The notes below the pieces were generated by a model, which was not told where the DNA came from, did not search any database, and worked only from the letters and a program-made list of their open reading frames with translations. Below, piece after piece: positions 24,280 to 32,895 of a stretch of 37,393 nt of DNA; position 1 is the first letter of the stretch, and the number at the start of each line of letters is the position of its first letter. The translations under genes and the position numbers were made by a program. This DNA comes from Nostoc sp. UCD121 (GTDB taxonomy: Bacteria > Cyanobacteriota > Cyanobacteriia > Cyanobacteriales > Nostocaceae), in the NCBI RefSeq assembly GCF_014222285.1, contig NZ_JACKZS010000062.1:1-37393 (forward strand). The letters run 5' to 3'.

Positions 24280-25545
24280 TTACTGATTTTGACGCTTCGA
24301 TTCTTCCTTTAAAGGAATAAAAAAGATAGCAATCATCCCAGGAATAGTAAACAAACAAACCAACAGAAAAAATAATGGATAGCCAAAAGATTTTTGGAGA
24401 TAACCGCTAACTAATCCAGGTAGCATCATTCCTAAAGCCATAATGCCAGTCGATATGGCAAAATGAGAAGTTTTATATTCGCCTTGGGAAATATACATTA
24501 GATAAACACTAAAAGCCGTAAATCCAAAACCATAGCCAAATTGTTCTAATGAAACCAAAGGATATATTAATTTTAACGAAGGTTTAGCATAAGCCATATA
24601 TACATAAAATATGTCAGGCAAGTTTAATGCTAAAGCCATAGGAAATAGACACTTTTTTAATCCGTATTTTGAAATTAGCAAGCCTCCTAAAACTCCTCCA
24701 CAAATCAGGGATATTACCCCAAAAGTACCGTATACTAAACCGACATCTGACGTTGATAGCCCTAAGCCCCCTACTTCTGGTTTGTCCAATAAAAACAAAG
24801 AGGCTATCTTGACAAGCATCGCTTCGCCAAATCTGTAGAGCAAGATAAAGGCTAAAATACTGATAATTTTATCTTGAGCAAAATATGAGCAAATGATTGA
24901 CCAAAATGGTATATTTTCTCTAACTTGTATTTGCCGTTGATTATCTGATTTCGGTAATGGTAAAAATAGGCGGTGGGAAATAAAGAGGATTGCTAAAATT
25001 AAAGCTGAGAACCCAATAGCAATAGTCCAACTTAAAGGAATGTTGTTGAGAGATACTTCAAGTTGACCTGCTAAGACTACTAATATTCCAGAACCGAAGA
25101 TAACAGCCATTCTATAAGATAGTGAGCGAATGCCAACAAAGAAGGCTTGTTGTTCTGGAGATAAAGCGAGGAGGTAGAAACCATCTGTGGCAATGTCATA
25201 AGTTGCAGAAATAAATGCTCCTATTGTTAATGCTGCGAGGGAGATGAAAAAGAAATTTGGCAGTTGTAAGGAGAAGGCTATCAAACCCAAGCAGCAGAAC
25301 ATGGCAAATTGGGTATAAAGTATCCATTTACGTTTGCTAGAGTAAGTATCAACAATTGGGCCCCAAAACATTTTGATGACCCAAGGTAGATAGAGGAAGC
25401 TTGTCCAAAGGGCAATTTGGGCGTTATCGATTCCGAGTTTTTTGTAAAAGATTACGGAAACTGTGTTGATGATAATGTAAGGGATGCCGGAGGTGAAATA
25501 TAGGGTGGGAATGAATGTCCAAGGGGAGGTTATTTGGTGTTTCAT
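24280..25545 (-). CDS. AmpG-like major facilitator permease
   Basis: A 421-residue MFS protein with about 12 membrane helices. The N-terminus (TLYFTSGIPYIIINTVSVIF) and the loop KMFWGPIVDTYSSKRKWI are typical of AmpG, the anhydromuropeptide importer, as is ATYDIATDGFYL in helix 4. In Gram-negative bacteria AmpG imports GlcNAc-anhydroMurNAc peptides from the periplasm. The downstream GlcNAc-kinase-like gene supports that substrate class. A 9-bp-period repeat sits 10 bases upstream of the ATG (25556-25590), inside what should be the leader, and may alter its expression. The function is inferred from family and neighbour. Confidence 0.8.
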   Translation of the reverse strand: MKHQITSPWTFIPTLYFTSGIPYIIINTVSVIFYKKLGIDNAQIALWTSFLYLPWVIKMFWGPIVDTYSSKRKWILYTQFAMFCCLGLIAFSLQLPNFFFISLAALTIGAFISATYDIATDGFYLLALSPEQQAFFVGIRSLSYRMAVIFGSGILVVLAGQLEVSLNNIPLSWTIAIGFSALILAILFISHRLFLPLPKSDNQRQIQVRENIPFWSIICSYFAQDKIISILAFILLYRFGEAMLVKIASLFLLDKPEVGGLGLSTSDVGLVYGTFGVISLICGGVLGGLLISKYGLKKCLFPMALALNLPDIFYVYMAYAKPSLKLIYPLVSLEQFGYGFGFTAFSVYLMYISQGEYKTSHFAISTGIMALGMMLPGLVSGYLQKSFGYPLFFLLVCLFTIPGMIAIFFIPLKEESKRQNQ

Positions 25546-25555
25546 GGATTTTGAG

Positions 25556-25590
25556 AACGAACCGCAAAGGACGCAAAGGGCGCGAAGAAG
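25556..25590 (+). repeat. 9-bp-period repeat, left side of the GxxExxY gene
   Basis: AACGAAC followed by cgcaaagga-cgcaaaggg-cgcgaag. It ends one base before the restored stop codon of the GxxExxY frame and is inverted relative to the copy at 25999-26032. Confidence 0.75.
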
Positions 25591-25591
25591 A

Positions 25592-25981
25592 TTAAGAAGA
25601 GAGTATGATGCGTTTGATGCCGTCTTTGAGGAGAGGGACGTTAAAGTTGATGAGAAGGGCTAGAGGATAATGAGTCATTTTAAGTTAGGAGAGGACTTGG
25701 GCTTCATGAATAGGGATTAAGTTTTGGACAGCTTTCAATTCAACAATTAGAGAGTCCCCAACCAAAAAATCTAATTTGCCCTCGCCGACTGGACGACCTT
25801 TGTAGTTTACTTTTACTGGATGCTCAAACTTGTGAGGTATCTCGCGCATTAGAAATTCTTCTCTCAGCGCCTTGTGATAAACCTCCTCTAAAAACCCTGC
25901 TCCTAATACCTGATGTACCTCAATCGCCGCCCCAATCACCCTATAAGCTAGATTTTCTACCTGATCACTTGGTTGCCTCAT
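25592..25981 (-). pseudogene. GxxExxY protein (PDDEXK_3 nuclease fold) with one internal stop
   Basis: From ATG at 25981 the frame gives 98 residues with the family motif GFLEEVY (29-35) and a PDDEXK-like core of Asp71 (KLDFLVG) and ELK at 81-83. It stops at TAA 25685-25687. The same frame then runs on for 30 codons, LKMTHYPLALLINFNVPLL and more, to TAA at 25592-25594. Those residues are the normal C-terminus of the family, in which a Tyr usually follows VLS. A single change (TAC/TAT to TAA) thus truncates the gene. The truncated product lacks the last strand and helix and may be inactive. The unit is bracketed by inverted 9-bp-period repeats. Confidence 0.8.
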
Positions 25982-25998
25982 CTTACCTTCCTCCTCTT

Positions 25999-26032
25999 CC
26001 TTTGTGTACTTTGCGCCCTTTGCGGTTCGTTT
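25999..26032 (-). repeat. 9-bp-period repeat, right side of the GxxExxY gene
   Basis: On the minus strand it reads aaacgaac followed by cgcaaaggg-cgcaaagta-cacaaagg. It lies 17 bases upstream of the GxxExxY start and is the inverted partner of 25556-25590. Confidence 0.75.
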
Positions 26033-26094
26033 CCATCAATCCCTCCCCAACCCTATGGCAAAATTTATAAAAGTCCTTCCTTAGTTTGCCCAGC

Positions 26095-29079
26095 ATGACC
26101 GCAACCATTCCCAATCTCCCCAGTCTCTACGACCCCTTTTCCACGGAAGCCAAGTGGCAAAAATTCTGGGAAGACAACCAAGTTTACAAAGCTGACCCCA
26201 ACAAAGGCGGCGAACCCTACTGCATCGTCATTCCCCCGCCGAATGTCACTGGCAGCTTACACATGGGTCACGCCTTTGAAAGTGCGTTGATTGATACCCT
26301 CGTGCGCTACCACCGGATGCAGGGACGCAATACCCTATGGCTACCCGGAACTGACCACGCCAGTATCGCTGTGCATAGTATGCTAGAAAAGCAACTCAAA
26401 ACAGAGGGCAAGACTCGCTACGAATTGGGGCGCGAAAAATTCCTAGAACGCGCTTGGCAATGGAAGGCGGAGTCTGAGGGAACGATTCTTAATCAGCTAC
26501 GACGCTTGGGTGTCTCGGTGGACTGGTCACGGGAAAGGTTTACCCTGGACGAGGGTTTATCTAAAGCTGTTGTCGAGGCGTTTACTCGTCTCTACGAGGA
26601 AGGCTTAATTTATCGTGGTGAATATTTAGTTAACTGGTGTCCAGCTTCTCAGTCGGCTGTGTCTGATGTGGAAGTAGAAAATCAAGAGGTGAATGGAAAT
26701 CTCTGGCACTTCCGCTATCCACTTACCGATGGTTCCGGTTTTGTAGAGGTAGCGACAACTCGACCAGAAACGATGCTGGGTGATACAGCAGTAGCGGTTA
26801 ATCCCAATGACGATCGCTACAAACATCTCATCGGCAAAACTTTAACTTTGCCAATTCTACAACGAGAAATTCCCATTATTGGCGATGAATTTGTTGACCC
26901 CACTTTCGGCACGGGTTGCGTGAAGGTGACTCCCGCCCATGACCCGAACGATTTTGACATGGGTAAGCGTCACAATCTGCCGTTAATCAACATTATGAAC
27001 AAAGACGGCACTCTCAACGCCAATGCTGGGGAGTTTCAAGGACAAGACCGTTTTGTTGCTAGAAAAAATGTGGTTTCTCGCTTAGAAGCAGATGGCTTTT
27101 TGGTGAAGATTGAAGATTATAAACATACCGTTCCCTACAGCGATCGCGGTAAAGTACCTATTGAACCTCTCCTCTCAACTCAGTGGTTCGTCAAAATTCG
27201 CCCCCTAGCTGACAACACTCTCGAATTCCTCGACCAGCAGACTTCTCCAGAGTTTGTCCCCCAACGCTGGACAAAGGTCTATCGTGATTGGCTAGTAAAG
27301 CTCAAAGATTGGTGTATCTCTCGCCAATTATGGTGGGGACACCAAATTCCGGCTTGGTATGCTATCAGTGAAACGGATGGGCAAATTACTGATAACACGC
27401 CCTTTGTGGTAGCAAAATCGGAAACTGAAGCTTGGGAAAAAGCTAAATCGCAATTTGGCGAAAATGTCAAGTTAGAACAAGACCCAGATGTGCTAGATAC
27501 TTGGTTTTCTTCTGGACTTTGGCCATTTTCGACTTTAGGCTGGCCGGAACAAACTCAGGATTTAACGACTTACTACCCGACTACCACTTTGGTAACAGGC
27601 TTTGACATCATCTTTTTCTGGGTAGCCAGAATGACAATGATGGCTGGGCATTTTACGCAGCAAATGCCTTTCCAAACGGTTTACATCCACGGCTTAGTGC
27701 TGGATGAAAAAGGTCAGAAGATGTCAAAGACCAAAGGTAATGGCATTGATCCACTGTTATTAATTGACAAATATGGTACTGATGCCTTGCGGTATACCCT
27801 AATTAGGGAAGTAGCTGGTGCGGGTCAAGATATCCGCTTAGAATACGATCGCAAAAAGGATGAATCAGCATCTGTAGAGGCATCGCGCAACTTTGCAAAT
27901 AAGTTGTGGAATGCTGCCCGATTTGTGATGATGAATTTGGATGGACAAACGCCGCAACAATTGGGGAATCCAGTAGCCACCGAATTGAGCGATCGCTGGA
28001 TTATCTCGCGGTATCATCAAGTTATCAAACAAACCAGCAATTACATCGATAATTACGGTTTAGGAGAAGCAGCAAAAGGACTCTATGAGTTTATTTGGGG
28101 TGATTTCTGCGATCAATATATTGAACTAGCGAAATCCAGATTGCAAGCAGATGCCGATCCAGCATCGCGGCGGGTAGCACAGCAAACCCTCGGCTACATA
28201 CTAGAAGGAATTTTAAAACTGCTTCATCCATTAATGCCTCATATTACCGAAGAAATTTGGCAAACTCTCACCCAACAACCAGCAGATTCACCGCAAACTT
28301 TACCGTTACAAACATATCCCCAGGTAGATGCAAATTTAATTAATTCAGCCTTAGAAGAACAATTTGAATTACTGATTGCTACTATCCGCACAATTCGGAA
28401 TCTGCGCGCAGAAGCGGATATTAAGCCAGGGGTAAAAGTGACAGCGAATTTGCAAACTGAAAGTGAAAAGGAGCGGGAAATTCTCACTGCTGGACAGTCT
28501 TATATTAAAGATTTGGCGAAGGTTGAGACTTTAACCATTACTGACAAAGAAAAAAGCCAAACTGTTGCTGCTAAGAAACCTCAGAGGGGTTTGAAGATAA
28601 TTGGCTTAATTCTTGTGGCCATTGTCTTTGGTAGGTTGGGTTTAGCTGCGGGAAATGCCATTGATGACATTCCCATTGTCGGAACTTTCTTTGAACTAGT
28701 TGGTTTTGGTTACACAGCGTGGTTTGCTAGCCAAAATTTACTCACTGCTCAAGCAAGACTTAGGTTATGGAGCCGATTTTTCCCGCAGAGAGAATTAGAA
28801 CAACCACAAGAACCAGAAAATGCTATCGCAGGTGTAATTGGTACAATACAAGTGCTAATTCCTCTTAATGGGGTAGTGGATATTGAAGCTGTGCGTGCCA
28901 AACTAGAGAAAAGCCTAAGTAAAGCTGAAGCCGAAGTTCAATCTCTGAGTACCAGATTAAACAATCCTAGTTTCGTAGATAGAGCTAGGGCTGACGTGGT
29001 ACAGGGAGCGCGGGATGCCTTAGCAGAAGCACAAAAGCAAGCTGAAATTTTGCGCGATCGCCTAAAGGCATTGTCTTAG
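26095..29079 (+). CDS. valS: Valyl-tRNA synthetase with CAAD membrane domain
   Basis: A 994-residue class I synthetase. HMGH (56-59) and KMSKT (542-546) are the two nucleotide-binding motifs, and GTGCVKVTPAHDPNDF belongs to the editing domain. After the anticodon-binding domain there is an inserted region, about 829-892, with two membrane helices (GLKIIGLILVAIVFGRLG and IVGTFFELVGFGYTAWFAS). This is the CAAD domain, known from cyanobacterial synthetases to anchor the enzyme to thylakoid membranes. The usual C-terminal coiled coil follows (about 925-990). The ATG at 26095 is preferred over the TTG at 26086. A hairpin lies 28 bases after the stop. Confidence 0.95.
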   Translation: MTATIPNLPSLYDPFSTEAKWQKFWEDNQVYKADPNKGGEPYCIVIPPPNVTGSLHMGHAFESALIDTLVRYHRMQGRNTLWLPGTDHASIAVHSMLEKQLKTEGKTRYELGREKFLERAWQWKAESEGTILNQLRRLGVSVDWSRERFTLDEGLSKAVVEAFTRLYEEGLIYRGEYLVNWCPASQSAVSDVEVENQEVNGNLWHFRYPLTDGSGFVEVATTRPETMLGDTAVAVNPNDDRYKHLIGKTLTLPILQREIPIIGDEFVDPTFGTGCVKVTPAHDPNDFDMGKRHNLPLINIMNKDGTLNANAGEFQGQDRFVARKNVVSRLEADGFLVKIEDYKHTVPYSDRGKVPIEPLLSTQWFVKIRPLADNTLEFLDQQTSPEFVPQRWTKVYRDWLVKLKDWCISRQLWWGHQIPAWYAISETDGQITDNTPFVVAKSETEAWEKAKSQFGENVKLEQDPDVLDTWFSSGLWPFSTLGWPEQTQDLTTYYPTTTLVTGFDIIFFWVARMTMMAGHFTQQMPFQTVYIHGLVLDEKGQKMSKTKGNGIDPLLLIDKYGTDALRYTLIREVAGAGQDIRLEYDRKKDESASVEASRNFANKLWNAARFVMMNLDGQTPQQLGNPVATELSDRWIISRYHQVIKQTSNYIDNYGLGEAAKGLYEFIWGDFCDQYIELAKSRLQADADPASRRVAQQTLGYILEGILKLLHPLMPHITEEIWQTLTQQPADSPQTLPLQTYPQVDANLINSALEEQFELLIATIRTIRNLRAEADIKPGVKVTANLQTESEKEREILTAGQSYIKDLAKVETLTITDKEKSQTVAAKKPQRGLKIIGLILVAIVFGRLGLAAGNAIDDIPIVGTFFELVGFGYTAWFASQNLLTAQARLRLWSRFFPQRELEQPQEPENAIAGVIGTIQVLIPLNGVVDIEAVRAKLEKSLSKAEAEVQSLSTRLNNPSFVDRARADVVQGARDALAEAQKQAEILRDRLKALS

Positions 29080-29106
29080 GTATCGCTTGCATGATTTAGG
29101 ATAACT

Positions 29107-29150
29107 GTAATGGGTAACGAGAGTGTCAATAATTCTCGATTACCCATTAC
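29107..29150 (+). terminator. Strong hairpin after valS
   Basis: gtaatgggtaacgaga (29107-29122) pairs with tctcgattacccattac (29134-29150) with a single bulged base and an 11-base loop. No T run follows. It is probably an RNA 3'-end stabilising hairpin or terminator for valS. Confidence 0.5.
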
Positions 29151-29311
29151 CAATTAACAAGATTCAAATATCAATTCTGGAACTTATTATTTTATTAAAT
29201 TTTTTTGAATTTTGAGAGAAGTCGGAGCATCAGCTTTCGGCGTAAACCCTTTTGCCGCTTGTCACAGGCATCTCAACTTAGGTGATTTTGAATTGGAGCG
29301 AAGCAACTCTT

Positions 29312-29746
29312 ATGCTATATCTAGCCCAGGTGCGTAAAAACGATTTTTTAGACCAGCACCAGTTACGCTTATTGGCGCGTCAAGAAGCTGATAACTTGTG
29401 GGCGATAATTCCAGAAGAGGCTTTCATTCTGCTAGGAAAGGGAAAGAACATGAGTGAGAACTTGCTTGTTTTAGTAGAACTTTCCTCAACAGGCGACATT
29501 GAAAGAATAGAAGACGCTACCAACTGGGTACTCCATTTGGTACAAAACTACCTCACTATCGGCATTACCCCAGAGTTTTTGCAGCACGAAGCCGAGCGAG
29601 CAGAACATTGGCGACAATCCTTAACGTTGCAAAACCAAGATTTAGCGCGGCGTTCCTTGGAATTGGAAGCTCGTCGCGAACAAATTCAAGCCTTAGAAGA
29701 AAGCCTCAAACGCGAGAAAAACGGTTATCCCCAACAGGAAAGTTAA
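29312..29746 (+). CDS. Unrecognised small coiled-coil protein
   Basis: A 144-residue soluble protein from ATG 29312; a GTG at 29282 would add 10 residues. The first 90 residues appear mixed alpha/beta (LYLAQVRKNDF, LLVLVELSSTGDIERIEDA). From about 100 to the end it is a strongly charged helix, likely a coiled coil (LARRSLELEARREQIQALEE). I do not recognise a domain; similar short proteins occur across filamentous cyanobacteria. It is flanked by gaps of about 230 and 200 bases and is probably a single-gene unit. Confidence 0.65.
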   Translation: MLYLAQVRKNDFLDQHQLRLLARQEADNLWAIIPEEAFILLGKGKNMSENLLVLVELSSTGDIERIEDATNWVLHLVQNYLTIGITPEFLQHEAERAEHWRQSLTLQNQDLARRSLELEARREQIQALEESLKREKNGYPQQES

Positions 29747-29944
29747 AAGCAATGCTTTTGAGAGCCGCATGGCGGCTGGTGACAACTTGGCTACTTTTCC
29801 CAAAATCAGGGTTTTAGGTACTTTGACGCTCGATAAATAAAAATTTTTACTTATATGGCGTAGGTGAATAAAGTGCAACATCATACATAATTACTATCGG
29901 TATGCTGTATTCTTAACTTCACCGATAAATTGCTTTTCGAATAA

Positions 29945-31315
29945 ATGCTTAATTTTATTTCCTATTTGCTTTTGGCTCAAGCAGCACCTTCTCCAGCATC
30001 TGAACCCCAGGAAATCTTCATTCCCCAACAAACAAGACCTTTACCTGGGCATCTTGATGCAATACCAGTATTTAACAGTAATAACCCAGAAGTAGTTCAG
30101 AGTGAAGGTATTCTGCTGTCTACATTTCCTCCTCAAGGCAAAAAAGTGCCAAGCGCACACCTGAACTTTCTATGGAAGGGACGCTTTGATTTGTTTTCTC
30201 ATCATATTGCTAGAGCCATTGAGACTCCAAATGATTTGCGGACTCTTTATTTGGGGGTGATTGTTTACAATCCAAGCGATCGCCCTGCAACTATAAATAT
30301 TTTGCAAGCAGCCAGTTATGTTAGTCAACCTGATGCACCTTTTCTCAAACTTCCCCCCATAAAGTCAAATAATTCGGGAAACATTTATGCTGGCCCTGGC
30401 GATCGCGTCATGAATGATGTGCTAAGAGGAAAACGGCAGTCAGGATGGCCACCCCAGTTGGTAATTCCACCAAAACAAAGCCGAATGTTAATGAATCATC
30501 CAATCCCGGTGCGTCCTTTAAAACCGCCATTAAATGGACGTTCTACTTTGTTGCGTTTGTACAGTGATAGTCCAGTTTATATGGCGAACCTAGCTATGTT
30601 TGCCAAACCCAATCCAGATGCTACTGAACGAGCGCCCACTTTAAAAGAATGGGAAAACTTGTTAGAAAATGGTGATTTTGCAGGGCCGCGTGAACCTGCC
30701 CCTAGTCCTCCAAATAATCTTACAGCGACAGCAGAAATTTACGGTCGGGTAGCGGCGGTAGCTGTCGGCTCTCGTTGGCAAGCACAAGTTACCGACTCCA
30801 ATAGTTCATACCTGACAATTCCCGCTTCAGGAAAAGCTTTTTCATACGGTTTAAGTACCCTTTTAGCAGGCCAAATGGGTACTGGACAAAACCAAACTGC
30901 CAAACTCGCAGTGCGTTATCCTGGTACTGCTTACGAAGCTCACGGCAATTACGGTATTGAATATAACATTTCGCTACCATTAATCAACAATACCGCCAAA
31001 CCACAAACTGTAAATGTGCTTTTTCAAACACCTATTAAAGAAGACGACTTAAGTAAACCTGGGCTTCGCTTTTTTTCACCACCCCAACCATCCGTCTTTT
31101 TTCGTGGCACAGTTCGTATTCGCTACAATGACGATAATGGCTTACCCAGAACCCAATATTGGCATTTAGTTCAACAACGGGGACAGATGGGAGAACCGCT
31201 TGCTCAATTAAAAATGTCTCCAGGCCAGCTGCGAATGGTAAAAGTAGATTTTCTCTACCCACCAGATGCTACGCCCCCTCAAATGCTGACAATTCAAACT
31301 GTAGACCAAAAATAA
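29945..31315 (+). CDS. DUF3370 family secreted protein
   Basis: A 456-residue protein with a short hydrophobic start (FISYLLLAQAAPS) that may act as a signal peptide, then a Pro-rich linker and a large beta-rich body. The body has LPGHLDAIPVFNSNNPE, LYLGVIVYNPSDRPATINIL and RYPGTAYEAHGNYGIEYN. These agree with the DUF3370 family, which is nearly confined to cyanobacteria and has no known function; an extracytoplasmic or outer-membrane location is likely. It ends just before a possible cysC remnant and a TnpB element, so its downstream region has been disturbed. Confidence 0.8.
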   Translation: MLNFISYLLLAQAAPSPASEPQEIFIPQQTRPLPGHLDAIPVFNSNNPEVVQSEGILLSTFPPQGKKVPSAHLNFLWKGRFDLFSHHIARAIETPNDLRTLYLGVIVYNPSDRPATINILQAASYVSQPDAPFLKLPPIKSNNSGNIYAGPGDRVMNDVLRGKRQSGWPPQLVIPPKQSRMLMNHPIPVRPLKPPLNGRSTLLRLYSDSPVYMANLAMFAKPNPDATERAPTLKEWENLLENGDFAGPREPAPSPPNNLTATAEIYGRVAAVAVGSRWQAQVTDSNSSYLTIPASGKAFSYGLSTLLAGQMGTGQNQTAKLAVRYPGTAYEAHGNYGIEYNISLPLINNTAKPQTVNVLFQTPIKEDDLSKPGLRFFSPPQPSVFFRGTVRIRYNDDNGLPRTQYWHLVQQRGQMGEPLAQLKMSPGQLRMVKVDFLYPPDATPPQMLTIQTVDQK

Positions 31316-31443
31316 AAAAGCCAGATTGAGGAAATTCAGAACTTCACTGCTATTGATGATCCTTATGAATACCACTCCGTCCTGAATTCGAATGCCAAAC
31401 TAAGGGACTTCCAAATGAATTATGAGTTAAAGAAATTTTTTAA
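31316..31443 (+). pseudogene. Possible tail fragment of an adenylylsulfate kinase (cysC)
   Basis: Directly after the DUF3370 stop, in the same frame, the codons read SQIEEIQNFTAIDDPYEYH and continue open to TAA at about 31441. NFTxIDDPYE is the conserved FTGIDDPYE segment of APS kinase. No other part of the enzyme is present and the residues after it diverge. It would be a relic left by a rearrangement before or with the TnpB element's arrival. The match is only about ten residues, hence the low confidence. Confidence 0.35.
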
Positions 31444-31623
31444 CTAATTCGGCGGAATTCCCCATCCCTCTACAGGGCGGGGATGGATAGCCGGGTGACG
31501 ACGAAAGCCTACGGCATGGCAACGCTATGAGCGAGTCCGTGAGCGTCGAAGTCACCAATTAGTTTGTTACTTTACCACAATATATATTTGTGATAAATTA
31601 AAAACATCAAGAGGTAATTTTGA

Positions 31624-32877
31624 GTGTTACACAAAGTTGTGCAAGTCCGTCTATATCCTTCACTTGAGCAGCAAATACAACTGGCTCAAACTTTTGGGTG
31701 TGCTAGATGGTGGTGGAATTATGCTCTAAATAAATCTATTGAGACTTATAAGGAGACAGGTAAGGGACTTAGCCGTGTAGCACTCAACGCATTTCTTCCT
31801 ACACTCAAAAAGGCAGAAGAGACTGTGTGGTTAGCTAATTGTTATAGCCAAGTTTTACAGGCTACGACACTGAATCTAACTACAGCCTACAAAAACTTTT
31901 TTGAGAAACGTGCTGGATTTCCTAAATTCAAATCTAAGCGTGCTTTACAGTCTATCCAGTATCCTCAAAATTTCAAGATTGTAGATGGCAATGTCAAACT
32001 TCCTGGCAATATCGGGATAGTCAAAGCCAAAATACACAGAGCGATTGAGGGGAAAGTCAAAACTGTTACTGTAAGCAAAACGCCTTCTGGCAAATACCTT
32101 GCATCTATCCTGACTGAGATTGAAGGAGAAAATCCAGTTATTTCAGAAGGTAAGATATATGGGATTGATCTAGGTTTGAAACACTTTGCTGTTGTCACTG
32201 ACGGCGAAAAGGTTTCCAAATACGATAATCCCAAGCACCTTGCCAAACATGAGTTTAACCTCAAACGTAAGCAGAAAAAATTAGCACGTAAACAGAAAGG
32301 AAGTAAGTCAAGAAATAAATATAGAAAAGTTGTTGCCAAGGTGTACGAGCGAGTTAGTAATTCGCGTCAGGATTTTCTACATAAACTTAGCTATAAGTTG
32401 GTCAGCGATAGCCAAGCTGTCATAGTAGAAAACCTTCATGTCAAAGGCATGATTCGTAATCACAAATTGGCAAAAGCAATATCTGATCTTGGTTGGGGAA
32501 CATTCACTAACTTCTTAGCGTACAAACTGGAGCGAAAAGGCGGGAAGTTGATTGAGATTGATAGGTGGTTCCCTAGCTCAAAACTCTGCTCCAATTGTTT
32601 CTATCAAATAGGTGAAATGTTGTTGGATATCCGAGAATGGAATTGTCCTAACTGTGGCACTCATCATGACCGGGACGCGAACGCCGCGCAGAACATAAGA
32701 GCAGAGGGCATCAGAATGCTTGGATTGAACGCAGCCGAAATGATAAAGGCGGAAGGTTCAGCCGTCTCTGCTGTAGGAGGGGAAGTAAGTCCTGCTCTTG
32801 GGCGAAAGTCTAAGTTTAGGCACTCCCCTATGATTACAGAAGCCCCAACTTCAACCGTACTCGGTAAGTTGGGGTAG
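31624..32877 (+). CDS. tnpB: TnpB RNA-guided nuclease
   Basis: A 417-residue TnpB. The N-terminal wedge/REC part begins VQVRLYPSLEQQIQLAQTFG. The RuvC-like active site is complete: Asp in GIDLGLK (about 181), Glu in VIVENLHVKGM (about 274) and Asp in HHDRDANAAQNI (about 350). The zinc knuckle is CSNC and CPNC. It therefore looks active. The start is a GTG at 31624. By family knowledge TnpB uses an RNA from the right end of the element to cut DNA beside a short target-adjacent motif. The last codons (VLGKLG) lie in the right-end hairpin, so message and guide RNA overlap. Confidence 0.92.
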   Translation: MLHKVVQVRLYPSLEQQIQLAQTFGCARWWWNYALNKSIETYKETGKGLSRVALNAFLPTLKKAEETVWLANCYSQVLQATTLNLTTAYKNFFEKRAGFPKFKSKRALQSIQYPQNFKIVDGNVKLPGNIGIVKAKIHRAIEGKVKTVTVSKTPSGKYLASILTEIEGENPVISEGKIYGIDLGLKHFAVVTDGEKVSKYDNPKHLAKHEFNLKRKQKKLARKQKGSKSRNKYRKVVAKVYERVSNSRQDFLHKLSYKLVSDSQAVIVENLHVKGMIRNHKLAKAISDLGWGTFTNFLAYKLERKGGKLIEIDRWFPSSKLCSNCFYQIGEMLLDIREWNCPNCGTHHDRDANAAQNIRAEGIRMLGLNAAEMIKAEGSAVSAVGGEVSPALGRKSKFRHSPMITEAPTSTVLGKLG

Positions 32878-32882
32878 TTCAC
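32843..32882 (+). ncRNA. Right-end hairpin, likely 3' part of the TnpB guide RNA
   Basis: ccccaactt (32843-32851) pairs perfectly with aagttgggg (32866-32874); the loop is 14 bases. The tnpB stop TAG follows at once. In studied TnpB elements the guide RNA scaffold ends at the right end and the guide is read from the flanking DNA, which here would begin about 32883. Confidence 0.55.
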
Positions 32883-32895
32883 CTCATAAATCTTA

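Larger units (their letters stand above)
31440..32882 (+). mobile_element. IS1341-type (IS605 family) element with tnpB only
   Basis: The element has a left-end hairpin (ccatccc 31462-31468 with gggatgg 31480-31486), a second stem in the 5' leader (ggtgac near 31495 with gtcacc near 31552), an intact tnpB, and a right-end hairpin (32843-32874) followed by tagttcac. There is no tnpA, so it would need a transposase in trans. Ends are estimated from the hairpins; the exact cut sites are not determined. Confidence 0.65.

Noticed and set aside
24266..24358. Upstream extension of the sugar kinase
   Set aside because: It overlaps the permease coding region and the added residues are a shadow of it; the kinase fold begins at MSYVLGIDGGG.
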